In this document: piece by piece, positions 12,911 through 23,187 of the stretch
Numbering within the stretch: position 1 is the stretch's first letter
How the letters are laid out: every line of letters starts with the position of its first letter
Assembly: GCF_020497125.1 (NCBI RefSeq)
Contig: NC_059080.1
Span: forward strand, 47,371,563 to 47,435,562
DNA from: Mauremys mutica
Lineage: Eukaryota > Chordata > Testudines > Geoemydidae
Length of the DNA stretch: 64,000 bases
Direction of reading: 5' to 3'
Translations under genes and position numbers: made by a program
The notes under the pieces: model-generated
What the model was told of the DNA's origin: nothing
Database searches by the model: none
Seen by the model: only the letters and a program-made list of their open reading frames with translations

Positions 12911-13921
12911 CTAGTTTAAAGCCCTCCTCACTAGATTAGCCAGCCTGCTTACAAAGATGCTCTTCCCTCTCTTCTTGAGGTGGAGCCCGTCTCTGCCTAG
13001 CAATCCTTCTTCTTGGAAGACCATCCCATGGTCAAAGAATCCAAACCCTTCTCTCCGACACAATCTGCGTAGCCATTCGTTGATTTCCACGATTCAACGG
13101 TCTCTACCCTGGCCTTTTCCTTCCACAGGGAGGATAGAAGAGAACACCACTTGCGCCTCAAACTCCTTTATCCTTCTTCCCAGAGCCACATAGTCTGCAG
13201 TGATACGCTCAAGGTCATTCTTGGCAGTATCATTGGTGCCCACGTGGAGAAGCAGGAAGGGGTAGCGATCCGAGGGCTTGATGAGTCTCGGCAGTCTCTC
13301 CGTCACATCGTGAATCCTAGCCCCTGGCAAGCAGCACACCTCTCGGTTTTCCCGGTCAGGGCGGCAGATAGATGACTCAGTCCCCCTGAGGAGAGAGTCC
13401 CCGACCACCACCACCCTCCTCCTCCTCTTGGGAGTGGTGGTCGTGGAACCCCCATCCCTAGGACGGCGCATCTCATGCCTTCCAATCAGTGGAGTCTCCT
13501 TCTGCTCTGTTCCCTCAGATGTATCATCCACTCCACCCTCTGCACTAGTACCTGCGGAGAGAACATGAAAACGGTTGCTCACCTGCATCTGTGTTACTGG
13601 TACATGGACATTTCTGGTACTCTTTCCTCTTCTGGAAGTCACATGCCGCCAATTATCCTCACTGGCCTTCTGTCCCCTCTGCGTAGCCTGCTCTGAATCT
13701 TCAGAACATTGTGCCCGCTGATCCTGACGTCTATCCAGGAAATCCTCATTTTCTTTTATGGAACGCAGGGTTGATATTCGTTTCTCCAGACCTTGAATCT
13801 TCTCTTCCAATATGGAGATTAGCTTGCACTTTGTACAGACAAAGTCGCTCCTATCCTGTGGAAGGAAGACGAACATGGCGCATCTTGTGCAGGTCACAAC
13901 AGCGGATCGCTCAGCATCCAT
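12911..13921 (-). pseudogene. CR1 ORF1 of the antisense copy, one premature stop
   Basis: ORF1 would encode about 336 residues, from ATG at 13921 to TAG at 12911-12913. The N-terminus has a CxxC..CxxC zinc-like cluster (TCTRCAMF and VCTKCK) and then a coiled coil (residues about 30-60). A basic linker (TPKRRRRVVVV) leads into the SGNH hydrolase domain: GDSLLRG (block I Ser), HVGTNDT (block III Asn) and DGLH (block V Asp/His). The only obvious defect is a TGA at about 13094-13096 where the sister copy has CGA, the classic C-to-T decay of a CpG. That leaves 275 intact residues upstream of the stop. Confidence 0.85.
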
Positions 13922-14495
13922 AGTCTCTTCCTTCTAAGAGCTTCCTTACTTGTGGCAGACGCTACTCAGCGAAACCTGCGAGGGGGGGCCTCAGTAGGCT
14001 CTCTCCAGGCGAACTCCTTCTGTTTGCCTCTCTGCTGTTCACTGCTCAGCTGACTGCCTTTTTATAACAGTCAGTCCCAGCTGGAACAAAGCACTCCCAG
14101 GTCACACTGGTCAAACAAGCAATCAAACAATCAAGCACACACAATGACCTTGAGCAGATCACTGCAGACTACGTGGCTCTGAGAAGAAGGATAAAGGAGT
14201 TTGAGGTGCAAGTGGTGTTCTCATCCATCCTCTCTGTGCAGGGAAAAGGCCTGGGTAGAGATCGTCGAATTGTGGAAGTCAACGAATGGCTACGCAGGTG
14301 GTGTCGGAGAGAAGGCTTTGGATTCTTCGACCATAGGATGGTGTTCCAAGAAGGAGGAGTGCTAGGCAGAGACGGGCTCCACCTAACAAAGAGAGAGAAG
14401 AGCATCTTCGCAAGCAGGCTGGCTAACCTAGTGAGGAGGGCTTTAAACTAGGTTCACCGGGGGAAGGAGACCAAAGCCCTGAGGTAAGTGGGTAA

Positions 14496-16826
14496 GTGGG
14501 ATACCGGGAGGAAGCACGAGCAGGAGAGTGCAAGAGGGGAGGACTCCTTTCTCAGACAGAGAAAGCGGGACAATCAGCGAATTATCTTAAGTGTCTATAC
14601 ACAAATGCAAGAAGCCTGGGAAACAAGCAGGGAGAACTAGAAGTCCTGGCACAGTCAAGGAACTATGATGTGATTGGAATAACAGAGACCTGATGGGATA
14701 ACTCACATGACTGGAGTACTGTCATGGATTGATATAAACTATTCAGGAAGGATAGGCAGGGCAGAAAAGGTGGGGGAGTTGCATTGTATGTAAGAGAGCA
14801 ATGTGACTGCTCAGAGCGTATGAAACTGCAGAAAAACCTGAGAGTCGCTGGATTAAGTTTAGAAGTGTGAGCAACAAGAGTGATGTCATGGTGGGAGTCT
14901 GCTATAGACCACCAGACCAGGGGGATGAGGTGAACGAGGCTTTCTTCTGGCAACTAGCAGAAGTTACTAGATCACAGGCCCTGGTTCTCATGGGAAACTT
15001 TAATCACCCTGATATCCGCTGGGAGAGCAATACAGCGGTGCACAGACAATCCAGGAAGTTTTTGGAAAGTGTAGGGGACAATTTCCTGGTGCAAGTGCTG
15101 GAGGAACCAACTAGGGGCAGAGCTATTCTAGACCTGCTGCTCTCAAACCGGGAACGAAAAGTGGATGGTAACCTGGGAGGCAGTGACCATGAGATGGTCA
15201 AGTTCAGGATCCTGACACAAGGAAGAAAGGAGAGCAGCAGAATACGGACCATGGACTTCAGAAAAGCAGACTTTGACTCCATCAGGGAACTGCTGGGCAG
15301 GATCCCCTGGGAGAATAACATGAGAGGGAAAGGAGTCCAGGAGAGCTGGCTGTATTTTAAAGAATCCTTATTGAGGTTGCAGGAAAAAAACATCCCGATG
15401 TGTAGAAAGAACAGTAAATAGGGCAGGCGACCAGCTTGGCTTAACAGTGAAATCCTTGCTGATCTTAAACACAAAAAAGAAGCTTACAAGAAGTGGAAGA
15501 TTAGACAAATGACCAGGGAGGAGTATAAAAATATTGCTCAGCCATGCAGGAGTGAAATCAGGAAGGCAAATCAAATCACACTTGGAGTTGCAGCTAGCAA
15601 GAGATGTTAAGAGTAACAAGAAGGGTTTCTTCAGTTATGTTAACAAGAAGAAAGTCAAGGAAAGTGTCGGCCCCTTCTGAATGAGGGAGGCAACCTAGTG
15701 ACAGAGAATGTGGAAAAAGCTAATGTACTTGATTTTTTTTTGCCTCTGTCTTCACAAACAAGGTCAGCTCCCAGACTGCTGCACGGGGCAGCACAGTATG
15801 GGGCGAAGGTGACCAGCCCTCTGTGGAGAAAGAAGTGGTTCAGGACTATTTAGAAAAACTGGACGAGCCCAAGTCCATGGGGTGCTAAAGAAGTTGGCGG
15901 ATGTGATTGCAGAGCCATTGGCCATTATCTCTGAAAACTCATGGCGATCGGCGGAGGTCCCAGATAACTGGAAAAAGGCTAATGTAGTGCCCATCTTTAA
16001 AAAAGGGAAGGAGGAGGATCTGGGGAACTACAGACTAGTCAGCCTCACCTCAGTCCCTGGAAAAATCATGGAACAGGTCCTCAAGGAATCAATTCTGAAG
16101 CACTTAGAGGAGAGGAAAGTGATCAGGAACAGTCAGCATGGATTCACCAAGGGCAAGTCATGCCTGACTAACCTAACTTCCTTCTACGAGGAGATAACTG
16201 GGTCTATGGATGAGGGGAAAGTAGTGGACGTGTTATTCCTTGGCTGTAGCAAAGCTTTTGATACAGTCTCCCACAGTATTCTTGCCAGCAAGTTAACGAA
16301 GTATGGGCTGGATGAATGGACTATAAGATGGATAGAAAGCTGGCTAGATCGTCGGGTTCAACGGGTAGTGATCAACAGCTCCATGTCTAGTTGGCAGCTG
16401 GTATCAAGCAAAGTGCCCCAAGGGTGGGTCCTGGGGCCGGTTTTGTTCAATATCTTCATTAATGATCTGGAGGATGGCATGGACTGCACTCTCAACAAGT
16501 TTGCAGAGTACACTAAACTTGGAGGAGTGGTAGATATGCTGGAGGGTAGGGATAGGATACAGAGGGACCTAGACAAATTAGAGGATTGGGCCAAAAGAAA
16601 TATGATGAGGTTCAACAAGGACAAGTGCAGAGTCCTGCACGTAGGATGGAAGAATCCCATTCACTGTTACAGACTAGGGAGCGAATGGCTAGGAAGCAGT
16701 TCTGCAAAAAAGGACGTAGGGGTTACAGTGGACAGGAAGCTGGATATGAGTCCACAGTGTGCCCTTGTTGTCAAGAAGGCTAACGGCATTTTGGGCTGTA
16801 TAAGTAGGGGCATTGCCAGCAGATAG
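14496..16826 (+). pseudogene. CR1 ORF2 remnants of the sense copy
   Basis: Broken endonuclease and RT. The endonuclease start lies at 14496-14693, the GNFNHPD and GGSDHEM blocks at 14867-15421, and RT from 15882 to 16826. The active-site FADD is replaced by FAEY near 16505, so catalysis would be lost even without the frameshifts. It is more diverged than the antisense copy inserted upstream, as expected from the nesting order. Confidence 0.8.
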
Positions 16827-17374
16827 AGGGACGTGATCATTCCCCTCTATTCGACGTTGGTGAGGTCTCATCTGGAGTACTGTGTCCAGTTTTGTGCTAC
16901 AAGAAGGATGTGGAAAAATTTGAAAGGGTCCAGTGGAGGGCAAAAAAATGATTAGGGGGCTGGAGCACATGACTTGTGAGGAGAGGCTGAGGCAACTGGG
17001 ATTGTTTAGTCTGCAGAAGAATGAGGGGGGGATTTGTTAGCTGCTTTCAACTATCTGAAAGGGGATTCCCAAGAGGATGGATCTAGACTGTTCTCAGTGG
17101 TACCAGATGACAGAACAAGGAGTAATGGTCTCAAGTTGCAGTGGGGGAGGTTTAGGTTGGATATTAGGAAAATCTTTTTTTCACTAGGAGGGTGGTGAAG
17201 CACTGGAATGGGTTACCTAGGGAGGTGGTGGAATCTCCTTCCTTAGAGGTTTTTAAGGTCAGGCTTGACAAAGCCCTGGCTGGGATGATTTAGTTGGGAA
17301 TTGGTCCTTTGAGCAGGGGGTTGGACTAGATGACCTCCTGAGGTCCCTTCCAACCCTGATATTCTATGATTCTA

Positions 17375-17815
17375 ATAATGTGTCTGCAATTCAAAAATGT
17401 TGATAAACTGGAGAGGGTTCACATAAGAATAACTGGAGGATTACAAAAGCTGTTTTATAGTAACTGAGCTCCTTAGAGTTTAACAAAAAAAAGGTTAAGG
17501 AGTGATCTGATTAGTGTGCAAGTATTTACAGGAGAAACAAATATTTAAGTCTCTTCCATCTAGCAAAGAAATGTATAACCATCCAATGGCTGGAAATTGA
17601 AGCTAGGCAAATTTGGACTGGAACTAATGTGCACATTTAACAGTGAAAGTAATTAACCAAGTATCATGGATTTTTAAAATTAAGAGTGGGTGTTTTTCTA
17701 AAGCTATACTCTCAGAATTATTTTGGAAGTGTTATTGCCTGTGTTTACAGGTTGTCAGGCTAGAAGATTATCACAATGATCCCTTCTGGCCTTGGAAGCT
17801 ATATGCTTCTGAAGT
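17375..17815 (+). mobile_element. Ancient CR1/L3-type LINE 3' end
   Basis: Begins 'gataaactggagagggttcac' at 17401 and follows the older CR1/L3 C-terminal pattern through 'atccaatggctggaaattgaag'. It ends at 17760-17810 with 'gatcccttctggccttgg'. Heavy divergence leaves no readable frame. It abuts the tail of the younger CR1. Confidence 0.7.
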
Positions 17816-18222
17816 TTATCACAGTCATCACACTCTGCCATTAGGGTTGATTCCTGCAAAAATAGTAGGAGAGAATGATTCCAGGCCCCCATTTTGTTGA
17901 CTTTTCCCTTGCAAATAACCTGGACTCGTGTTTCTTTAAAGTTTTCTAAAATCACATTCCAGTTGATTTGAGGCTCCAGAGTGAGTGTAAATGTAGCATC
18001 AATTTTAATCTACCTACATGAAATTACTAAATAGAAACCTGTAATGCAAATAATAGACAGTAAAAATGTTCTGTAGTGGTAAACCTACATGTTTCTGAAA
18101 ATAATTAAGTACTGAGATCTAAAAGTGAATATTTTGTCCCTCTGCCCATTAACTTTTTTATAAAAATATTACCATGAAGTTCAGTAGTTAAAGGCATATC
18201 TAGTTTCAGCAACTTAACATTT
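17816..18222. other. Intergenic, no feature recognised
   Basis: AT-rich spacer between the LINE tail and the inferred 3' end of the SLAIN-like transcript. Nothing further is recognisable. Confidence 0.35.
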
Positions 18223-19389
18223 TTTATTAAACTACAATATCAAATCACATTGATGGCAGAAAGAACATGGCTGAGTTCTATTACCAGTGCATATTTCAGA
18301 AAATATGATTGAATCAGTGGCCTCCATAGTTTGCTGAGGACGGGGACCCATTTTGAACAGATTCCTTTGTATGAAAAAATGCAGTAAAAAAGTTTTTTAT
18401 ACAAAACCAGTAAAGGGCAATTGTTACTGAATGGGTAAAGTAGATCACGGAGGGAATCACTTCAGGTGCAATAGCTTCTCTCCAGTATACAATGGGAGGC
18501 CATTCAGAACCAGACTCACCTGTAGTAGTTCAGCTTACCAATGTTTGGTATTTCCTAGAGAAGTTATGGAACACAGCAAATACTGAAATTTGACAGTTTT
18601 TAAGTAGCACCCATTGAAGTGTGACTGCCTGTTCATAAACCCACACAAATATTGTGTACTACTTCATTTGTGAACTTACACTTGGTGAGGCACACACTAA
18701 TACAAATGTCTTTTTGAACTGTACTACCGAGTTATAAAAAGCTGCTTCATCTTCTAGAACAAACATTAATAGAAAGTAGCAGAGAAGAAACATTCTATAC
18801 AGGAACAAGTAAAAAAAACTTTGAACTTCAGGCAAAAGTTAATTACACCAGGTGAATTTAAAAAACACAATCAAACCTCATTTTCTAACATCTATACAAC
18901 TATTTCTCTAATCTCCAAACCACTGCTTAGCAACAAGGAAATACAGTGGGTTAAAATTTCTTGATAGCACAGACATTACCACCTATGCCCTTCCAAGCAC
19001 ATTTTCCCATGAACAGATCATATTGTATCTAAGTCAACATCTCTTCCAACAACACACTGCTGATCTGGTAGATAGTCGTACTAGAGATACACAGGCTAGC
19101 GTCAACCAGTCTTCATCTGATGTTTTTCAGACTTCAGTAGTATATTCTGAACAGTAGGAACACAGTAAAGAAAAAGTTGTCTATTTCTACCAGTAAGAGA
19201 CCAAACTCTTTGCAAAATAAATGAAGGGAAGGGGGTAATTTGCATTCAAAAGATAAGGAAAACATACAGGTCAGTCCTATGTGATGAGTCTGGGGCAAGG
19301 TGTATTTTAAAATAATGTTCTCATGCCCAGCCAGCTGGGGGTATGCTTCATACAGATGTTTGACAGTTTATCAGCTTCTTTGGGTTGGC
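18223..19389 (-). other. 3' untranslated region of the SLAIN-like gene (inferred)
   Basis: Extends from just after the stop codon to a - strand AATAAA (tttatt on the + strand at 18223-18228). It is free of recognisable repeats, unlike the surrounding introns, which fits an exonic sequence. The exact cleavage site is not determinable. Confidence 0.45.
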
Positions 19390-19456
19390 TTAGTAACACC
19401 CATCCTTCCAGGAATCATCAGCTGTTGTCTGACTGGTCTTTGCTGACTGAGGAAAT
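19390..19456 (-). CDS. SLAIN-motif protein, last coding exon
   Basis: The acceptor on the - strand is tttttaaaatag before 19456. One base completes an Arg codon split from the exon at 30327. The exon then reads FPQSAKTSQTTADDSWKDGC, then Y and TAA (19390-19392). The ending DDSWKDGCY is the conserved C-terminus of SLAIN proteins; SLAIN2 ends the same way and SLAIN1 has a variant. SLAIN proteins bind CLASP, CLIP and ch-TOG at microtubule plus ends and promote persistent growth. The exon is only 67 bp, far too short for ordinary open-frame detection, and is separated from the previous exon by an 10.9-kb intron full of transposons. Confidence 0.9.
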
Positions 19457-19799
19457 CTATTTTAAAAACACAAAAAAGCCAACACATCAGACAGCCTGAT
19501 GCATTGGGGTACATTTTAAAAAAAACCCGCAAGAAATGAAATGCTCATTAAAGCATAAGAAACATATTAGTGCTCTAAGCCTTGAGACTGAATGCTAATA
19601 TTTTTGCTTTTACAAAATCCATTTATCACATAATTTTAGCACCTGCCCTACAGTCATGTCTTACAGTCCATAGTTCCATGTTACACTCTCATCCATGAAT
19701 ACCAACTATTAAAGCCAGTCTCGTGTTCTGTGGCATGCTAGTGCAAGAGACAGGAAACTCTGCAGCAGGCTCAGGTAATGTTGAAAAAGGCTTTAAAGG

Positions 19800-21125
19800 T
19801 AGACATAATAGCAGCCATGGTCCATCTAGCCCAGTAGCTTGTCTTTCAACAGGGGCCAGTACCAGTGGCAGATTTAAAGTTAGTGGGGCCCTGTGCTCAG
19901 CTTCATTTTTGGGGCCCTTCCTTGGGACGCAGCCAAAAAAGAACACTCTCTCTTATCTCCCCCCACCCCCATTTTTCATTTTTTTCCTTCATTCTCCTCC
20001 TATAAGTAATAAGAAGTAAATGAAAATAAAGTGAAGTACCTTGATTGTTTTTGTAGTCTTAACTTATTTTTCCACAGACCACTTGAAAATCACTGAGGGT
20101 CTCACCTGACCACTTAATGATCTTTCCAAATACTGTTTGTACCGTTAGCGAACTATTGTAAAGCACTTTGGATAAGAGTGCTTTATAAAAAAAAAAAAAA
20201 TGTAAAAAAACATTGGGATGTGGAGTCTGACCAGGACTTAGGGTGCGGGAGTGGGGGTGCAGGGTCTGGGAGGAAGTTAGGGTGTAGCAGGAGGTTGGGG
20301 TGCAGGGTCTGGCCAGGAGTTAGGGTGCAGGAGGGGGCTCAGGGCTGGGGCAGGTCTCATTTGGTGTGGGGGTTGCATGTGGGGGGAGGGTGCAGTAGTC
20401 AGAGAGGGTAGGGGGCTGGTTGTGTGAGGGGGGTGCAGGAGTCAGTGCAGAAGGCTGGGGTCGTGGGGGTGCCTTTGCTATGCCCTGCCCCAATTCCACC
20501 CCCTTCCCCAAGGCCCCAACCCCACCTATTCTCCGCTTCCTCCCTCCTGGAGTGCCAGCAAACAGCTGCTCAGCGGGAGGGGGGGTAGTGCTGGGAAGGG
20601 AGGGGCAGGAACGTGGCATGCTTGGGGGAGGAGGTGGAGGATGAGGTGCAGAGCCTGCAGAAGGAGCCCCAGGAGCCATTAGGACCAAACTTCTTCCCCC
20701 ACAGCTGCCCAGCCCTGTGCCCCGCTGTCATTGGGGGTACCCTGTGTTTCACTGTAAATCTACCTCTGGCCAGTACCAGATGCTTCAGAGGGAATGAACA
20801 GAATAGGCAATCAAGTGATCCCCTTATCATCCAGTCCCAGATTCTGGCAGTTAGAGACTTAGGATAACCCTCTTGATCATCTTGACTAATAGCCATTGAT
20901 GGACTTATCTTCCATAAACTTACCTAAATTTTTTTTCACCCCAGTTATGGTTTGGCCGTCACAACACCTCCAGCAACAAGTTCCACAGGTTGACTGTGCA
21001 TTGTGTGAAATAGTACTTTCTTTTGTTGGCTTTAAAACTGCTGCCTATTAATTTCATTGGGTGATCCCTGGTGCTTGTGTAATGTGAAGGGGTGAACAAC
21101 ATGTCCTTATTCATTTTCTCCTCTA
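19800..21125 (-). mobile_element. Old CR1 LINE 3' end, split by a hAT element
   Basis: Left part 19800-19854 ('ggtccatctagcccagta') and right part 20777-21125 form a - strand CR1 3' UTR of the same older lineage as the + strand copy at 8038, whose matching tail reads 'gagctagatggaccattgg'. The right part covers the decayed C-terminal RT region. The hAT between them has exact target duplications. Confidence 0.75.
19863..20768. mobile_element. Non-autonomous hAT element
   Basis: 906 bp with inverted ends CAGTGGCAGATTTAAAGT and the complement of ACTGTAAATCTACCTCTG. Exact 8-bp target duplications GCCAGTAC lie at 19855-19862 and 20769-20776. The interior is G-rich with degenerate 'gggtgcaggag' repeats (20240-20450) and has no transposase frame. 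Confidence 0.88.
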
Positions 21126-21129
21126 TCAA

Positions 21130-22660
21130 CACCAAAATTCAGACAATTGTGGGTTAATTTGTACTTGTAACATCACCAACTGAAAGGTATCAGAGAAAAA
21201 TATTTGTTCTACCCACACACAGACCCTGATTAATTTAATTGTTTCTCTCGTTGGTGTGAATTCCTTCACAACAGTAGAGAAAAAAAGCCTATTTTTTAAG
21301 ACACATTTTTTAAAAATTGTAAGTCTCAAAAATTAGCCAACAGGGATTTTGGGGCAGGCCTAGTACCCAGGAAATTGCGGGGTAGGGGCATGGCAGAAGT
21401 GTTACTTTACTTTGGTTGGGATTTTTTAAAAGCACTCCGCATTGGCTACAGTGGAAGAAGGATTAGACCAACAGTAAAACTCCCAAGTTACCCTTTAAGG
21501 ATAAGCTTGGGTAATATAATCAGTACAGTAGCCCCTACAGTATGTTTTTTGAGAATAAGTTCAGTTTATTTTACTCAGACCATAAATTTTCAATGTGCCA
21601 CAGATTTACATTGACAAAGTATAACTACCCTGTAGATGTCAGACAAGGTCTGAGGTTTTGTCAACTGTGTGGAGGACAACTGAGGATTTGGCAGGTAGGA
21701 AAGCCTGGGAGATGGTTTGGACTATGGGATAAGCACATTCAGACAGACTTCCTATCAAAATGATAAGCTGTGATTAGTTCCTGTAGATAGCTGTCATAAT
21801 TAGGTTTCACAGCCATCATAGCTGTATTTCAAAAATCTGAAGTAATAAGTAAGTCCCATTAAGATGAATGGATGTAGTTATACCTTTCTGAGCTGTGTCA
21901 GCCTGTCTGCAGACTTCAGGAAGTCAGCTCCGCATAGCTTTACACAGCTGCAATTGAAAGATTACCTTAGATGCTGTCAGAGCTAGGAAATTTTAAAAGC
22001 CTAAACAATTTTGGGGTAAGAGGTGAATTCTGTTGCAATTTCAACAGCTGCAGGATCAGAACACATGGAGGCCCTGGTTAAATTATATAAATTAAGATTT
22101 TATAACATTCCATTTTAATGTTCCAGCTGTATTTTGGTTTTCATTCATGTGAATGCTATTCTCCATTCTATTTCTGCTTCATGTGAGAGAAAGATTACGA
22201 ACACAGAAACTTGCCAGCTGAGTTCTTATGAGACATGGGGTCAGACTATCCATTGCCCTATACTTTATATAGCCATTTACACCAGTGCAGAATGGGAACA
22301 ACACTACTCGGTCAGAATGGTAGCATTTTACACCCACTTTGCACTGGCGTAAATGGCTACAAAAGATTCAGAATAATGGAGAAATCAGGCCACCCAAAGG
22401 CTATTTTGGATTTTAATACCCTCCTAGTTAATAAGAACAGAATGGCACTGGAAACCAGGAGAGAAGTAAGAAAGTTACCAGCATTGCAGCACTTGTTTTG
22501 AAGGAAACACTTTACAGGATTATGAAGGCACTTTAAATGTTAAAGTATTTTTAATGTAGGGCCTACATTTAACCAAGATAAAAAGCTATTTTAAAAATGT
22601 GAGCTTTCCACTGAGGAGAGAACACATTAGCAATGACCCCAGCTGCACCCTTCATCAGGG
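21130..22660. other. Intron of the SLAIN-like gene, no feature recognised
   Basis: Single-copy-looking AT-rich sequence. No open frame shows family features. Confidence 0.35.
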
Positions 22661-22664
22661 AAAT

Positions 22665-22800
22665 GTTGTGGTCTAGTCAGTGGATAGAATAGCTTGGAGT
22701 AAAGAGATCTGGGTTCTCTTCCTTGCTCTAGCCACTGACTCAGTGATGCTCGGCAAATCATTTCACCTCTGGCTGTGAAATGTGTAAATTAAGCTGATCC
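22665..22800 (+). mobile_element. MIR-type SINE
   Basis: Follows the tRNA-derived MIR pattern: 'tgttgtggtctagtcagtgg', then 'gatctgggttctcttccttgc' and the core 'ctagccactgactcagtgatgc..ggcaaatcatttcacctctg'. It is diverged from consensus and lacks a clear tail. Confidence 0.75.
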
Positions 22801-23187
22801 CAACTCCAACTGAATACTGAAGTCACTATGTCTCATCACAAAGTGAAGGAAGAATCTATTTGATTTTCTGCCATCCATAGAATTCTCTCAAGCATTGCTC
22901 CCTGCAGTAATAATTAGTAAGGAGAATTTGTCAGGTTACTACTCAAAAGGAAATTTGCCTGGGCAGAAATAGGACAAATAGCTGACTTCCCTGTTTACCT
23001 TTTTGGTGCCAGGAGATATTATTTCCCCCAACACAATATGCACACTCATTTTGTATTATTGCTAATAGTGAAATTTAGGGCCCAGCTGCTCTAAGGCATT
23101 AAACATATCCCTTGCTTTCCCCCAGTTGTGTGGCTCTTTAAGAAGTTGCCCAAGTGGCATATATGTACAAAAGAGATTTGTTAAAAT

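Larger units (their letters stand above)
9943..14147 (-). mobile_element. Nearly full-length CR1 LINE, antisense, inside ORF1 of another CR1
   Basis: The 3' end is at the left: 9943 onward reads tcacagaatcatagaatc, the inverted CR1 tail. A 5' UTR of about 225 bp follows the ORF1 start at 13921, with the reverse complement of TTATAAAAAGGC near 14060. ORF1 and ORF2 are in order with a 44-bp gap. Lesions are few (one stop in ORF1, about four small lesions in ORF2), so this is one of the youngest CR1 copies here. It landed between codons for AAGAA and TGACC of the host ORF1. Confidence 0.9.
9248..14453 (+). pseudogene. CR1 ORF1 (SGNH/GDSL-esterase type), split by insertion
   Basis: ORF1 starts at the ATG at 9248. 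Visible blocks of the SGNH hydrolase fold are GDSLLRG (block I, catalytic Ser), a degenerate STND in place of GTND (block III), and after the insertion DGLH (block V, Asp and His) near 14370. The frame is broken by stops in the first 120 codons and by the antisense CR1 at 9943-14147. It then runs open from 14173 to a stop just after LVRRALN. In CR1 elements this ORF1 protein is thought to act with the RNA during retrotransposition. It was not functional after the interruption. Confidence 0.8.
8855..17372 (+). mobile_element. CR1 LINE, sense copy, split by an antisense CR1
   Basis: Two segments (8855-9942 and 14148-17372) form one element. The left part holds the 5' UTR, with a TTATAAAAAGGC motif near 9088, and the start of ORF1. 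The right part resumes ORF1 at the next codon, then has ORF2 and the 3' tail ending 'ttctatgattct'. The interruption is a 4.2-kb antisense CR1 of the same family. ORF2 has several stops and frameshifts, so the copy is dead. Confidence 0.9.
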
